22,350 bases of DNA from JAJTHJ01 sp046316025 (GCA_046316025.1 JBKCXU010000117.1:1-22350); one strand, 5' to 3'. Positions 15,032 through 22,350 are shown, counted from the first letter of the stretch. Translations and numbers: made by a program. Notes: a model not told the origin generated them from the letters alone.

Positions 15032-15448
15032 ATGATCGTTCTCGACACCAACGTCGTATCGGAGGCGATGAAGCCGCAGCCGGACGCGGCCGTGCGCTCC
15101 TGGCTCAACGAACAGGCGGCCGAGACCCTGTACCTGTCCAGCGTCACGCTGGCCGAGTTGCTGTTCGGCATCCGCGCGCTGCCGACGGGCAGGCGCAAGG
15201 CCTTGCTCGATCGCGCGCTGGCCGAGTTATTGAAGCTATTCGAGGGCCGGGTTTTGCCGTTCGACACGGACGCCGCGCGCCGCTATGCCGATCTGGCCGT
15301 CACGGCCCGTGCAGGCGGTCGCGGCTTGCCGACGCCCGACGGCTATATCGCGGCCATCGCTGCGGCGCGCGGCTTCATGGTCGCGTCGCGGGATACGGCG
15401 CCGTTTGCGGCGGCGGGTGTGGCGGTGATCGACCCGTGGAACGCGTAG
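15032..15448 (+). CDS. fitB: FitB/VapC-type PIN-domain toxin
   Basis: This 138-residue PIN-domain ribonuclease toxin starts MIVLDTNVVSEAMKP. The acidic metal-binding residues are all present: D5, E42 in TLAELLFGIRALP, D103 in PTPDGYIAAIAAARG and D121 in ASRDTAPF. Family members cut tRNA, rRNA or mRNA using Mg2+ or Mn2+ and are held inactive by the antitoxin. The ending GVAVIDPWNA is typical of FitB. Nothing suggests inactivation. It starts directly after the antitoxin stop codon. It is the only clearly intact toxin in the window. Confidence 0.92.
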   Translation: MIVLDTNVVSEAMKPQPDAAVRSWLNEQAAETLYLSSVTLAELLFGIRALPTGRRKALLDRALAELLKLFEGRVLPFDTDAARRYADLAVTARAGGRGLPTPDGYIAAIAAARGFMVASRDTAPFAAAGVAVIDPWNA

Positions 15449-15476
15449 TTTTGTTCTTCCGCATCGCGCGCCTGCG

Positions 15477-15923
15477 ATGAGGCATTCGCCGATAACCAAG
15501 CCGCCCTGGGCAGCCCCCGCTGCAGAGTGCGCCTCGGTGCCGCTCGACCCTGCTGCGTTTGTCGCCAAGCGCAGCGCCAAGAACCCGGCGTTCCGCGCGG
15601 CCGACGCGGAAGTGGAAGACGAGATCCAGGCGCTGGATGCGCTGCTGGCCGCGCGCCGCGAGGCCGGCCTGACCCAGGCGCAGGTCGCGCAGCGGATGGG
15701 CATCAAGCAGTCGGCGCTGGCGCGCGTCGAAGCCTCGCTCGGCTCGCGCCAGCACACGCCCTCGCTGGAAACGCTGCGCAAGTACGCGCAGGCGGTCGGT
15801 TGCCGGTCGGAGATTCGCATGGTGCGGCGTGCCGAGGCGGTCGCCGCTCCCGGAAAAACCAAAGCGGTCGGTCGCGTAAGTGGGGGGAAGGGCGCCACCG
15901 TTGCGGCGGCGCGGGCCGCTTGA
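15477..15923 (+). CDS. XRE-family HTH protein, HigA-like antitoxin without a toxin
   Basis: This is up to 148 residues from the ATG at 15477. The core LLAARREAGLTQAQVAQRMGIKQSALARVEASLGSRQHTPSLETLRKYAQAVGCRSEIRMV (about 56-115) is a Cro/C1-type helix-turn-helix in the arrangement of HigA2-type antitoxins, with FVAKRSAKNPAFRAADAEVEDEIQALDAL before it. A GTG at 15537 gives a start closer to the usual family N terminus (VPLDPAAFVAKRS) and may be the real one. The C-terminal tail is basic and low in complexity. HigB toxins of this group are encoded just upstream, but here the upstream neighbour is fitB, 28 bases away. It is either an orphan antitoxin or has been recruited to the fitAB locus. Confidence 0.78.
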   Translation: MRHSPITKPPWAAPAAECASVPLDPAAFVAKRSAKNPAFRAADAEVEDEIQALDALLAARREAGLTQAQVAQRMGIKQSALARVEASLGSRQHTPSLETLRKYAQAVGCRSEIRMVRRAEAVAAPGKTKAVGRVSGGKGATVAAARAA

Positions 15924-16187
15924 CAGAATTTAATTCGAGCCTGGCCCGTTATCCTTTTCCCACAGTGCGGCGGAAAAGGACCGGTTCATCGGAATCAGCG
16001 TCGGCCGGCCGGGCCAGAAGAAGACCAGTGAGCCGCCGCCCGGCAGCAGGGCGAGCGAGATTACAAGCCAGTCGCCGGCGCGACCAGAGCCGGAGAGTTT
16101 CTGCTGTGCCGGTGCCATGACTTGGTTCGAACCAAACCCCGTCGGCGCCGCTTGGCAAAACTAACTCGTCCCCGGCCCTTATTGACG
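15924..16187. other. Gap with a perfect palindrome; no convincing gene
   Basis: The notable feature in these 264 bases between convergent genes is TTGGTTCGAACCAA (16122-16135), a perfect 14-base palindrome. A 62-residue minus-strand frame (16118 to 15930) contains a hydrophobic segment GDWLVISLALLPGGGSLVFFW, but has no family resemblance and no clear ribosome binding site, so I do not call it a gene. Confidence 0.4.
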
Positions 16188-16853
16188 TTACTTATCGCTC
16201 CCATACTTGACGCCGCCTTCAATCACGCGGAAGCGGACCTCTCCGGTAGGCATCAGTTGCCTTCTGTATTTCACCGTGCCAGACGGGCCGATGCTGTTGA
16301 AGTAGTACATGCCGTCCAATGCGTAGACGCGCATGAGCGCATCGGTAGTATGCACGACAACATATCGGGCTTCGCTCGGTAAAGTGATGACGCGCTCGAT
16401 GTATGCATCGCGGATCTTGATCGCGTCGCCCGCGTACCGATTGTGCCGAAGTCCATCAATAGAGTCGTACACCGCGAGCACCCGGTAGTTGCCGTCGAGT
16501 AGAGTTATCGCCAGGCCGAAGTAAGTGTCGAGGCGAAGCGTGGCATATGCTCTAACTTGCAGCGTCTTGCCTAAGAAGTTTTTGTCAATCGTCAGTGCGG
16601 CAAAGAAGCTCTTTCCCGAAGGAAACTGGAATGCAGGCGATCTCGCGTCCAGTTCGATCTGAAGATCGTCCTGGAGCGGTATCGCCTTCATCTCGCTAAA
16701 TTGTCGGCAGCACACCGGCGCTGCCGCAAGCGCCTCTAGCTTCTCCTGTGGAGTATTGATGTCGAAGCCGCTCTTCGTCACAACGACGTTGGGCGGGACG
16801 CAGCCGCCCAGAAGCAAGCCGAAGAAGACGACAATCAGGTGGGTTCGAGCCAT
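16188..16853 (-). CDS. Putative lipoprotein, lower GC than its surroundings
   Basis: From the ATG at 16851-16853 the product is 221 residues. MARTHLIVVFFGLLLGGC is a lipoprotein signal with the lipidated cysteine at 18, giving a mature N terminus CVPPNVVV. The rest is beta-rich (LQVRAYATLRLDTYFGLAITLLDGNYRVLAVYD, ERVITLPSEARYVVVHTT) and faintly recalls MalM-like periplasmic proteins, too weakly to name. A longer frame reaches 16916, but its extra 21 residues precede the signal peptide and are not expected. The coding sequence is visibly poorer in GC and uses more A/T-ending codons than the neighbours, which suggests horizontal acquisition. It lies 59 bases downstream of the ferredoxin gene on the same strand. 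Confidence 0.72.
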   Translation of the reverse strand: MARTHLIVVFFGLLLGGCVPPNVVVTKSGFDINTPQEKLEALAAAPVCCRQFSEMKAIPLQDDLQIELDARSPAFQFPSGKSFFAALTIDKNFLGKTLQVRAYATLRLDTYFGLAITLLDGNYRVLAVYDSIDGLRHNRYAGDAIKIRDAYIERVITLPSEARYVVVHTTDALMRVYALDGMYYFNSIGPSGTVKYRRQLMPTGEVRFRVIEGGVKYGSDK

Positions 16854-16912
16854 AGATCGAAGGCACGTCAAAAAGGGGCTAGGCCAAAACGGGTTTGCCA
16901 CTTGTTCTTGCA

Positions 16913-17158
16913 TCACGGATGCAACGCCTTGTACTTCGCCAGCAGCGCCTCTTTGCTTTCGCTATGCGCCGGGTCGGGCACGATGCAATCGGCCGGGCAC
17001 ACGTCCACGCACTGCTGGGTGTCGTGCGCGCCGACGCATTCGGTGCACTTGGCGGGGTCGATCACGTAGATCGGCGAGGCCGATTTGATCGCTTTATTCG
17101 GGCAGACATCGACGCAGGCGTCGCAGGCGGTGCAGTCGTCGTTGATTAAGAGGGCCAT
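16913..17158 (-). CDS. YfhL-type 2[4Fe-4S] ferredoxin
   Basis: This 81-residue ferredoxin binds two [4Fe-4S] clusters. The first motif is C9-x2-C12-x2-C15-x3-C19 (CTACDACVDVCP). The second has the widened C38-x2-C41-x8-C50-x3-C54 spacing (CTECVGAHDTQQCVDVCP) characteristic of the YfhL/Allochromatium-type ferredoxins, which are very low-potential carriers. The C-terminal helix SKEALLAKYKALHP is also typical. GGAG lies about 10 bases before the ATG at 17156-17158. It lies on the same strand as, and downstream of, the pyruvate:ferredoxin oxidoreductase and its DHOD-like partner, separated from them by two repeat copies. It is the obvious candidate electron acceptor for that enzyme. Confidence 0.93.
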   Translation of the reverse strand: MALLINDDCTACDACVDVCPNKAIKSASPIYVIDPAKCTECVGAHDTQQCVDVCPADCIVPDPAHSESKEALLAKYKALHP

Positions 17159-17221
17159 GAGGTGCTCCGGTTGGTGTTGGGTGGTGGGGTCGGGTTGATC
17201 GGGAGGGTGGATCGGGTGTCG

Positions 17222-17268
17222 GCGGTCTTCCCTCACCCCAACCCCTCTCCCGGGGGGAGAGGGGCTTT
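17222..17268. repeat. Multi-hairpin dispersed repeat, partial copy 4
   Basis: The sequence begins GCGGTCTTCCCTCACCC and continues with the CCCCTCTCCC-GG-GGGAGAGGGG hairpin. It is identical to the left half of the copy at 22130 over these 47 bases. The right half is missing. Confidence 0.85.
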
Positions 17269-17370
17269 GGGCGCAGGGGGTTGGGGGTTCGCGCAATTCT
17301 CGGCAGTGGGGCGGTTGGGGGGTGTGAGGCAGGTCAAGGGCGGGCGTTGTTCCGAGGTGCGGCGCTCTTT

Positions 17371-17423
17371 GCCCTCACCCGGCCGCTTCGCGGCCACCCT
17401 CTCCCGCTGATGCGGGCGAGGGT
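17371..17423. repeat. Multi-hairpin dispersed repeat, half copy 5
   Basis: GCCCTCACCC, a GGCCGC-TTC-GCGGCC hairpin, then ACCCTCTCCCGCTGATGCGG and GCGAGGGT. It corresponds to the reverse complement of the right half of the copy at 5781. The hairpin differs from GGCGCC-TTC-GGCGCC by paired changes on both sides, so the stem is kept. Confidence 0.85.
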
Positions 17424-17476
17424 AAGACGCGCGGGTGCGGCGCGAGGCTGAAGGCGGGCGGGGGATGGTTATCGGC

Positions 17477-18484
17477 TCAGGCGTACTCGCTCGTATAGCT
17501 CTGCAAAGCGCGCATGTAGTTGGCCCGCTCGAAGGCCTCCGGGTCGGGGCTGGCGCGTTGGCTGAGCGACCCTTTCATCTGCGCGACCGAGGTGTACTCG
17601 CGCTCGGCGAGCCAAGCTTCCACGCCGCGCAAGAGCTTGGTCACGTGCGCCGGGCCGTGTTGCAGCAGGCAACTGGCGAGCAGCGCGCAGTCGGCGCCGG
17701 CCAGCAGGAGCTTGAGCAAATCGTCCACCGTGTGCGCGCCGCCCGTGGCGGCGAGGCTCGCGTTCACGCGGCCGTGCAGGATGGCGATCCAGCGCAAGGC
17801 CAGCCGCAACTCGTCGCTGGTGGACAGCACCAGCCTGGGCGCCACCGACAAGTCGTCCAGCACGATGTCCGGCTGCAAGAAGCGGTTGAAGAGCACCAGC
17901 CCCGACGCGCCCGCCGCCACCAGCCGCTGCGCCATGCTCGCCATCGCGCTGAAAAACGGCGCCACCTTCACGGCCACCGGCACCGTCACGGCCGAGCGCA
18001 CATCGGTTACGAGGCTCAGATAACGATCTTCCACCGCTGCGCTGCTGTCGGTGGCGCTGGTCGCGAGGAAGTAGACGTTGAGCTCGATCGCGTCCGCCCC
18101 CGCGTCCTGCAACTGGCGCGCGATGCGCGTCCAGCCGCCGGGCGTGGCGCCATTAAGAGAGGCGATCACCGGCACCTGCAATGCCCGCTTGGCGTCTTCG
18201 ATCAGCCGCAGATAGCGGGTGGCGCCGCTTTCGCGGTCGGGGATCTCGGGGAAGAAGCCCTGCGCCTCGGGGCTGACTTCCGCGCCGTAGAGCATCAGCT
18301 CGTGCGCGGCCATCTCCTCGTGCTCGATCTGCTCCTCGAAGAGCGAGGGCAGCACCACCGCGGCGATGCCGGCATCCTGCAGCCGCTGCATGCTCTCCAC
18401 GGAGCCCGTCAGCGGCGAGGCCGACGCGACGATCGGGTTGCGCAACTCCAGACCCAGATAGCGGGTGCGTAGATCGACACTCAT
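17477..18484 (-). CDS. Dihydroorotate dehydrogenase-like flavoprotein
   Basis: This 335-residue TIM-barrel protein matches the DHOD-like family often encoded beside pyruvate:ferredoxin oxidoreductase. FMN-site elements are visible: LELRNPIVASASPLTG (12-27), VIASLNG (106-112), ADAIELNVYF (130-139), VAVKVAP with K173, and ATGGAHTVDDLLKLLLAGADC (246-266) for the phosphate. In true dihydroorotate dehydrogenases the loop after the N-containing strand (N-x-S-C-P-N type) carries the catalytic Cys/Ser; here it reads NVYFLATSAT, so pyrimidine synthesis is unlikely. The ATG at 18482-18484 overlaps the nifJ stop by 4 bases, implying coupled translation and a role linked to that enzyme, possibly in electron transfer. 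The actual substrate is unknown. Confidence 0.88.
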   Translation of the reverse strand: MSVDLRTRYLGLELRNPIVASASPLTGSVESMQRLQDAGIAAVVLPSLFEEQIEHEEMAAHELMLYGAEVSPEAQGFFPEIPDRESGATRYLRLIEDAKRALQVPVIASLNGATPGGWTRIARQLQDAGADAIELNVYFLATSATDSSAAVEDRYLSLVTDVRSAVTVPVAVKVAPFFSAMASMAQRLVAAGASGLVLFNRFLQPDIVLDDLSVAPRLVLSTSDELRLALRWIAILHGRVNASLAATGGAHTVDDLLKLLLAGADCALLASCLLQHGPAHVTKLLRGVEAWLAEREYTSVAQMKGSLSQRASPDPEAFERANYMRALQSYTSEYA

Positions 18485-21400
18485 TGTTCGGCCTCCTCGC
18501 CGCTGCCTTGGTCGTCTTCGGGGGTCGCGGTGGTCTCGGCCACCACGCGGTGCACGCCGGCGATCTGCTCGTACAGCAGCCAGCGCGCATCCGCATCCGC
18601 CTGCGCCACGCGCGCCAGCTCCTTGGCGCGCGCGGGGTGCGCCTGCGCCAGCATCGCAAAGCGCCCCTCCTTCATCGTGAACTGCGTCAGCTCCTGCGTG
18701 GGCTTGCGCGAGTCGAGCTTCAGCGGCAGATCGGCGCCGCCCATGCCCAGCCGTGGGTCGTAGTGGTACAGCGTCAGGTAGCCGCTCTTGACCGCGTCGC
18801 GCTGGTGGCTCATGCCGGTGGCCATGTCGATGCCGTGCGCGATGCAATGGCTGTAGGCGATGATCAGCGACGGTCCGTTCCACGAAGCCGCCTCGCGGAA
18901 GGTGCGCACCGTGTGCACCGGGTTGGCGCCGATGGCCACCTGCGCCACGTAGACGTTGCCGTAGGCCATCGCGATCATGCCAAGGTCTTTCTTGCCGGCC
19001 GGCTTGCCGCCGGCGGCAAACTTGGCCACCGCGCCGCGCGGCGTGGCCTTGGACGCTTGCCCGCCGGTGTTGCTGTAGACCTCCGTGTCCAGCACCAGGA
19101 TGTTGACGTTGCGGCCGGTCGCCAGCACGTGATCCAGACCGCCGTAGCCGATGTCGTAGGCCCAGCCGTCGCCGCCGACGATCCACACGCTGCGCTCGAC
19201 CAGGCTGTCGGCCACCGCGCGCAGGCGGGTGGCTTCCGCGCTGGTCAACGACGCGATTTGAGCCAGCATTTGCTTGACTCGCGCGCGCTGCGCGGCAATC
19301 TGCTCGTCGTCGGCTTGCGTGGCCTGGAGAATTTCTGTCGCCAGCGGTTCGCCTATGCTTTCCCGCAACTGGGCCACCAGCATCAGCGCTAGCTCGCGCT
19401 GCGCATCGAGCGCCAGCCGCATGCCGAGGCCGAACTCCGCGTTGTCCTCAAAGAGACTATTCGCCCACGCAGGCCCCTTGCCCTCGGCGTTCTGCGCCCA
19501 GGGCGTAGTCGGCAGATTGCCGCCGTAGATCGACGAGCAGCCGGTTGCGTTGGCGATCACCAGATGGTCGCCGTACAACTGCGACAGCAGCTTCAAATAC
19601 GGTGTCTCCCCGCAGCCGGCGCAGGCGCCGGAATACTCAAAGAGCGGCCGCCGCAGTTGCGAGGCTTTCAGCAGGTCCAGCCCGTCGAAGGACGGGCGCT
19701 TTTCCGGCAGGCTCAGGAAAAAGTCGTAGTTGGCGCGCTCGGCCTCCAGATGGTCGCGCTTGGGCGCCATGTTGATCGCCTTGTGCTTGACCATCTCCTT
19801 GCTGCGGCTCGGGCACACGTCCACGCAGATGCCGCAGCCGGTGCAGTCGTCCGGCGCCACTTGCAGGCTGTAGAGCGGGCCGCCTTCCGCTTGTTCTCCC
19901 TTGCGACCCCAGGGCACCGCCTTGAAGCCGGCCGGCGCGCGCGCGAGTTCAGCGGCGTCGAAGGTCGTCATCCGGATCGCCGCATGCGGGCACATCAGCG
20001 GGCAGATGCCGCACTGGGTGCACAGTTGCTCGTCCCAGATCGGGATCTCCTGCGCGATGCTGCGCTTTTCCCACTGCGTTGTCGCGGTCGGGAAGGTGCC
20101 GTCCACCGGCATCGCCGATACTGGCAGCGCATCGCCGCGGCCGTCCAGCATCGGCGCGGTGACCCGCTGCACAAAGTCCGGCGCATTGGCCGGCACGGGC
20201 GGGCGGCGGTGCAGCGTGGCCGCGGCCTGCGCGGGCACCGCAACTTCCTTCAACGCGGCGAGCGAGGCATCGACCGCCGCAAAGTTGCGCGTCAGCACGC
20301 TCTCGCCGCGCTTGCCGTAGGTCTTGCGGATGGCGTCCTTGATCGCGGCAATCGCCTCGTCGCGCGGCAGCACGCCGGACAGCGCAAAGAAGCAGGCCTG
20401 CGTGACCGTGTTGATCCGCCCGCCGAGTCCCGCGGCGCGCGCCACCGCCAGCGCATCGACCACGTAAAAGCGCAGCTTTTTCTCGACGATGCTTTGCTGC
20501 GCCTCGTGCGGCAACTGGTCCCAGACCTCGTCCGCGCCGAAGGGGCTATTCAGCAGAAAGATGCCGCCGGGGCGGGCGAGCGCCAGCACGTCGAGCTTTT
20601 CCATGAACTCGAACTGGTGGCAGGCGACAAAGTCCGCCGCGCGGATCAGATAGCTGGAGTCGATCGGCCGCGGGCCAAAGCGCAGATGCGACACGGTGAT
20701 CGCGCCCGATTTCTTGCTGTCGTAGACGAAGTAGCCCTGCGCGTGCAGCGGCGTGTTCTCGCCGATGATCTTGACCGTGTTCTTGGTGGCCCCCACCGTG
20801 CCGTCCGCGCCCAGGCCGTAGAACACCGCGCGGGTGACTTGCGGGTCTTCGGTGTCGAAGTTTTCGTCCACCGCGAGCGAGAGCTGCGTCACGTCGTCGG
20901 TGATGCCGACGGTGAAGTGGCGCTTGGGTTGCGCAAGCTCTAATTCATCCAGCACTGCCTTGGCCATCGCCGGCGTGAACTCCTTGGACGACAAGCCGTA
21001 GCGCCCGCCGATCGCGCGGGGCATCGGCTTGTCCTGCGGCCAGGCTTCGGCCAGCGCAGTCACGACATCCTGATACAGCGGTTCGCCGATGGCGCCCGGC
21101 TCCTTGGTGCGGTCGAGCACGGCGATCTGCTTTGTGCTCGCGGGCAGCGCGGCGATAAAGGCCGGCACGTCGAAGGGCCGGTACAGGCGCACCGTCAGCA
21201 GACCCACCTTCTCGCCCGCCGCGACGAGCTTGCGCACCGCCTCGGCGGAGGCGCCGATGCCCGAACCCATCTGCACCAGTACGCGCTCGGCATCCGGCGC
21301 GCCCGTGTAGTCGAACAAGTGGTACTGCCGGCCGGTGACTTGCGCCACGCGATCCATCGCGCGCTGCACCTTGGCGGGTGCTGCCGCATAGAACGGGTTG

Positions 21401-22098
21401 CAGGCTTCGCGCGCCTGGAAGAACGTGTCCGGGTTCTGCGCGGTGCCGCGGAGTACCGGCTTGTCCGGGTTCAGCGCGCGTGCGCGGTGGGCGGCGACCA
21501 AATCCTCGTCGATCAGCGCGCGCACTTCTTCCGTCAGCAGCAGCTCGATCTTGTTGACCTCGTGGCTGGTGCGGAAGCCGTCGAAGAAATGCAAGAAGGG
21601 CACGCGCGCATCGAGGGTCGCCATGTGCGCGATCAGCGCCATGTCCTGCGCCTCCTGCACGCTGGCGGAGGCGAGCAGCGCCCAGCCGGTGCTGCGCGCG
21701 GACATCACGTCCGAGTGGTCGCCGAAGATCGACAGCGCATGCGTGGCCAGTGTGCGCGCGGCCACGTGGATCACCGCGGGCGTCAGCTCGCCGGCGATCT
21801 TGAAGAGGTTGGGGATCTTCAGCAGCAGCCCTTGCGATGCCGTGAAGCTGGTGGTCAGCGCCCCGGCCTGCAGCGCGCCGTGCACCGCGCCGGCGGCGCC
21901 GCCCTCGCTTTGCATCTCGATCACCTGCGGCACGGCGCCCCAGATGTTCTTGTGCCGGGCGGCCGACCAGGCGTCGGCCAGTTCGCCCATCGTGGAAGAC
22001 GGCGTGATCGGATAGATCGCGATCACCTCGCTCACCAGATGCGCAATGCGCGCCGCGGCTTCGTTGCCGTCGAGCACGTGGGTGCGGGTGGTTGTCAT
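18481..22098 (-). CDS. nifJ: Pyruvate:ferredoxin (flavodoxin) oxidoreductase, single chain
   Basis: This 1205-residue homodimer-type enzyme converts pyruvate and CoA to acetyl-CoA, CO2 and reduced ferredoxin, or the reverse with strong reductant. Domains in order: pyruvate-binding domain with YPITPSSTMGE (30-40); transketolase-like and gamma-type domains; a two-cluster ferredoxin domain with C693/696/699/703 and C752/755/758/762; then the thiamine-diphosphate domain with C826, C829, C854 and C1085 as ligands of the proximal [4Fe-4S] cluster, plus GDGWAYDIGYGG and DTEVYSNTGGQ. All twelve cluster cysteines are present, so it should be active. The ATG is preceded by AAGGA six bases upstream. It overlaps the DHOD-like gene by 4 bases. 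The enzyme is oxygen-sensitive in most organisms, which points to anaerobic, microaerobic or nitrogen-fixing growth. No nif genes are in the window. Confidence 0.96.
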   Translation of the reverse strand: MTTTRTHVLDGNEAAARIAHLVSEVIAIYPITPSSTMGELADAWSAARHKNIWGAVPQVIEMQSEGGAAGAVHGALQAGALTTSFTASQGLLLKIPNLFKIAGELTPAVIHVAARTLATHALSIFGDHSDVMSARSTGWALLASASVQEAQDMALIAHMATLDARVPFLHFFDGFRTSHEVNKIELLLTEEVRALIDEDLVAAHRARALNPDKPVLRGTAQNPDTFFQAREACNPFYAAAPAKVQRAMDRVAQVTGRQYHLFDYTGAPDAERVLVQMGSGIGASAEAVRKLVAAGEKVGLLTVRLYRPFDVPAFIAALPASTKQIAVLDRTKEPGAIGEPLYQDVVTALAEAWPQDKPMPRAIGGRYGLSSKEFTPAMAKAVLDELELAQPKRHFTVGITDDVTQLSLAVDENFDTEDPQVTRAVFYGLGADGTVGATKNTVKIIGENTPLHAQGYFVYDSKKSGAITVSHLRFGPRPIDSSYLIRAADFVACHQFEFMEKLDVLALARPGGIFLLNSPFGADEVWDQLPHEAQQSIVEKKLRFYVVDALAVARAAGLGGRINTVTQACFFALSGVLPRDEAIAAIKDAIRKTYGKRGESVLTRNFAAVDASLAALKEVAVPAQAAATLHRRPPVPANAPDFVQRVTAPMLDGRGDALPVSAMPVDGTFPTATTQWEKRSIAQEIPIWDEQLCTQCGICPLMCPHAAIRMTTFDAAELARAPAGFKAVPWGRKGEQAEGGPLYSLQVAPDDCTGCGICVDVCPSRSKEMVKHKAINMAPKRDHLEAERANYDFFLSLPEKRPSFDGLDLLKASQLRRPLFEYSGACAGCGETPYLKLLSQLYGDHLVIANATGCSSIYGGNLPTTPWAQNAEGKGPAWANSLFEDNAEFGLGMRLALDAQRELALMLVAQLRESIGEPLATEILQATQADDEQIAAQRARVKQMLAQIASLTSAEATRLRAVADSLVERSVWIVGGDGWAYDIGYGGLDHVLATGRNVNILVLDTEVYSNTGGQASKATPRGAVAKFAAGGKPAGKKDLGMIAMAYGNVYVAQVAIGANPVHTVRTFREAASWNGPSLIIAYSHCIAHGIDMATGMSHQRDAVKSGYLTLYHYDPRLGMGGADLPLKLDSRKPTQELTQFTMKEGRFAMLAQAHPARAKELARVAQADADARWLLYEQIAGVHRVVAETTATPEDDQGSGEEAEQ

Positions 22099-22129
22099 GC
22101 GGGTTCCTTGCTCTTTAACTTCGTGGGCG

Positions 22130-22232
22130 GCGGTCTTCCCTCACCCCAACCCCTCTCCCGGGGGGAGAGGGGCTTTTGAACCCTCTCCCACCGGGAGAGG
22201 GTGGCGCGTAGCGCCGGGTGAGGGAAGACCGC
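22130..22232. repeat. Multi-hairpin dispersed repeat, full copy 6
   Basis: Perfect 17-base outer arms, GCGGTCTTCCCTCACCC (22130-22146) and its complement (22216-22232), enclose three hairpins: CCCCTCTCCC-GG-GGGAGAGGGG, CCCTCTCCC-ACC-GGGAGAGGG and GGCGC-GTA-GCGCC. It lies upstream of nifJ, 31 bases before its start, so it may be in the leader RNA. Confidence 0.9.
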
Positions 22233-22265
22233 AGCCATGACTTCGTTGCCCCAAGCGGGCAAAGC

Positions 22266-22350
22266 TCACCTCGCCGTCGCGATCAACCCCGCCCGCCCCG
22301 CTTCCCAGCGGCGCAGTTCGGTGGTCAGCAGCTCGACGTGCTCGCGCTCT
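22266..22350 (-). CDS. C-terminal end of an unidentified protein
   Basis: An open minus-strand frame enters from the right edge and stops at 22266-22268. The visible 27 or so residues end EREHVELLTTELRRWEAG followed by RAGLIATAR, a charged helix-like end. The family cannot be named from so little. The codon pattern is consistent with coding. If real, it lies just upstream of nifJ on the same strand, separated from it by the large repeat. Confidence 0.4.
   Translation of the reverse strand, partial: EREHVELLTTELRRWEAGRAGLIATAR

Larger units (their letters stand above)
17159..17476. other. Repeat-rich intergenic region, no gene seen
   Basis: These 318 bases between the DHOD-like gene and the ferredoxin gene hold two partial copies of the dispersed repeat (17222-17268 and 17371-17423) and G-rich sequence between them. 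No reading frame here looks coding. The ferredoxin promoter, if separate, should lie at 17159-17220. Confidence 0.6.

Noticed and set aside
16113..16145. GGTTCGAACC as a possible tRNA T-arm
   Set aside because: No matching acceptor, D or anticodon stems can be drawn around it, and the sequence is better described as a 14-base palindrome.
18484..20943. Long plus-strand frames opposite nifJ
   Set aside because: The minus strand has all catalytic and cluster motifs of the oxidoreductase; the plus-strand translations show only arginine/alanine-rich shadow sequence.
5781..22232. The repeated elements as a CRISPR array
   Set aside because: Copies are kilobases apart, variable in length and internally palindromic, with no regular repeat-spacer spacing and no cas genes.

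Overview
The window is a high-GC (about two thirds G+C by eye), densely coded bacterial chromosome segment. A DUF1840 protein overlapping a CreB-type regulator, ribosomal protein bTHX, a DUF1272 protein, a beta-alanine aminotransferase/MmsA pair and YfhL-type ferredoxin with a one-chain pyruvate:ferredoxin oxidoreductase suggest a betaproteobacterium of the Rhodocyclales or Burkholderiales. No rRNA, tRNA or taxon-defining marker is present, so this placement is an inference.

Layout. (1) 1-3535, minus strand: DUF1840 protein and creB (4-base overlap), then pncB, a D-cysteine desulfhydrase and the start of an aspartate/glutamate racemase family gene, closely packed. (2) 3622-8539, plus strand: bTHX with a clear terminator, a lipoprotein whose 5' end contains a REPIN-like double palindrome, the omega-aminotransferase and MmsA (together a route from beta-alanine through malonate semialdehyde to acetyl-CoA), an HD-domain protein and a DUF1272 protein. 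(3) 8622-11296, plus strand: a RatA/START domain joined in frame to a cyclic-nucleotide-binding domain through a run of nine prolines, then a MuiA/DUF4139 exported protein. (4) 11390-16187: an accessory region with one complete FitAB (VapBC-type) toxin-antitoxin pair, three antitoxin-like genes without a visible toxin, an SDR/DUF2867 gene flanked by two related copies of a dispersed repeat, and about 640 bases without a convincing gene. (5) 16188-22098, minus strand: nifJ (pyruvate:ferredoxin oxidoreductase) overlapping a dihydroorotate-dehydrogenase-like gene, then a 2[4Fe-4S] ferredoxin gene and a lower-GC lipoprotein gene. A partial minus-strand reading frame enters at the right edge.

The most distinctive non-coding feature is a dispersed multi-hairpin repeat (CCCTCACCC...GGGTGAGGG) seen six times, always between genes. 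Its copies differ by paired, stem-preserving changes, so the folded structure appears to be maintained. Two other palindromic repeat types also occur.

I see no CRISPR array, phage, integrase or transposase gene. The points most worth following are the RatA-cNMP fusion, the repeat family and its covariation, the REPIN-like element inside a lipoprotein start, the antitoxins without toxins, and the pairing of nifJ with a DHOD-like protein lacking the usual catalytic-loop residues.
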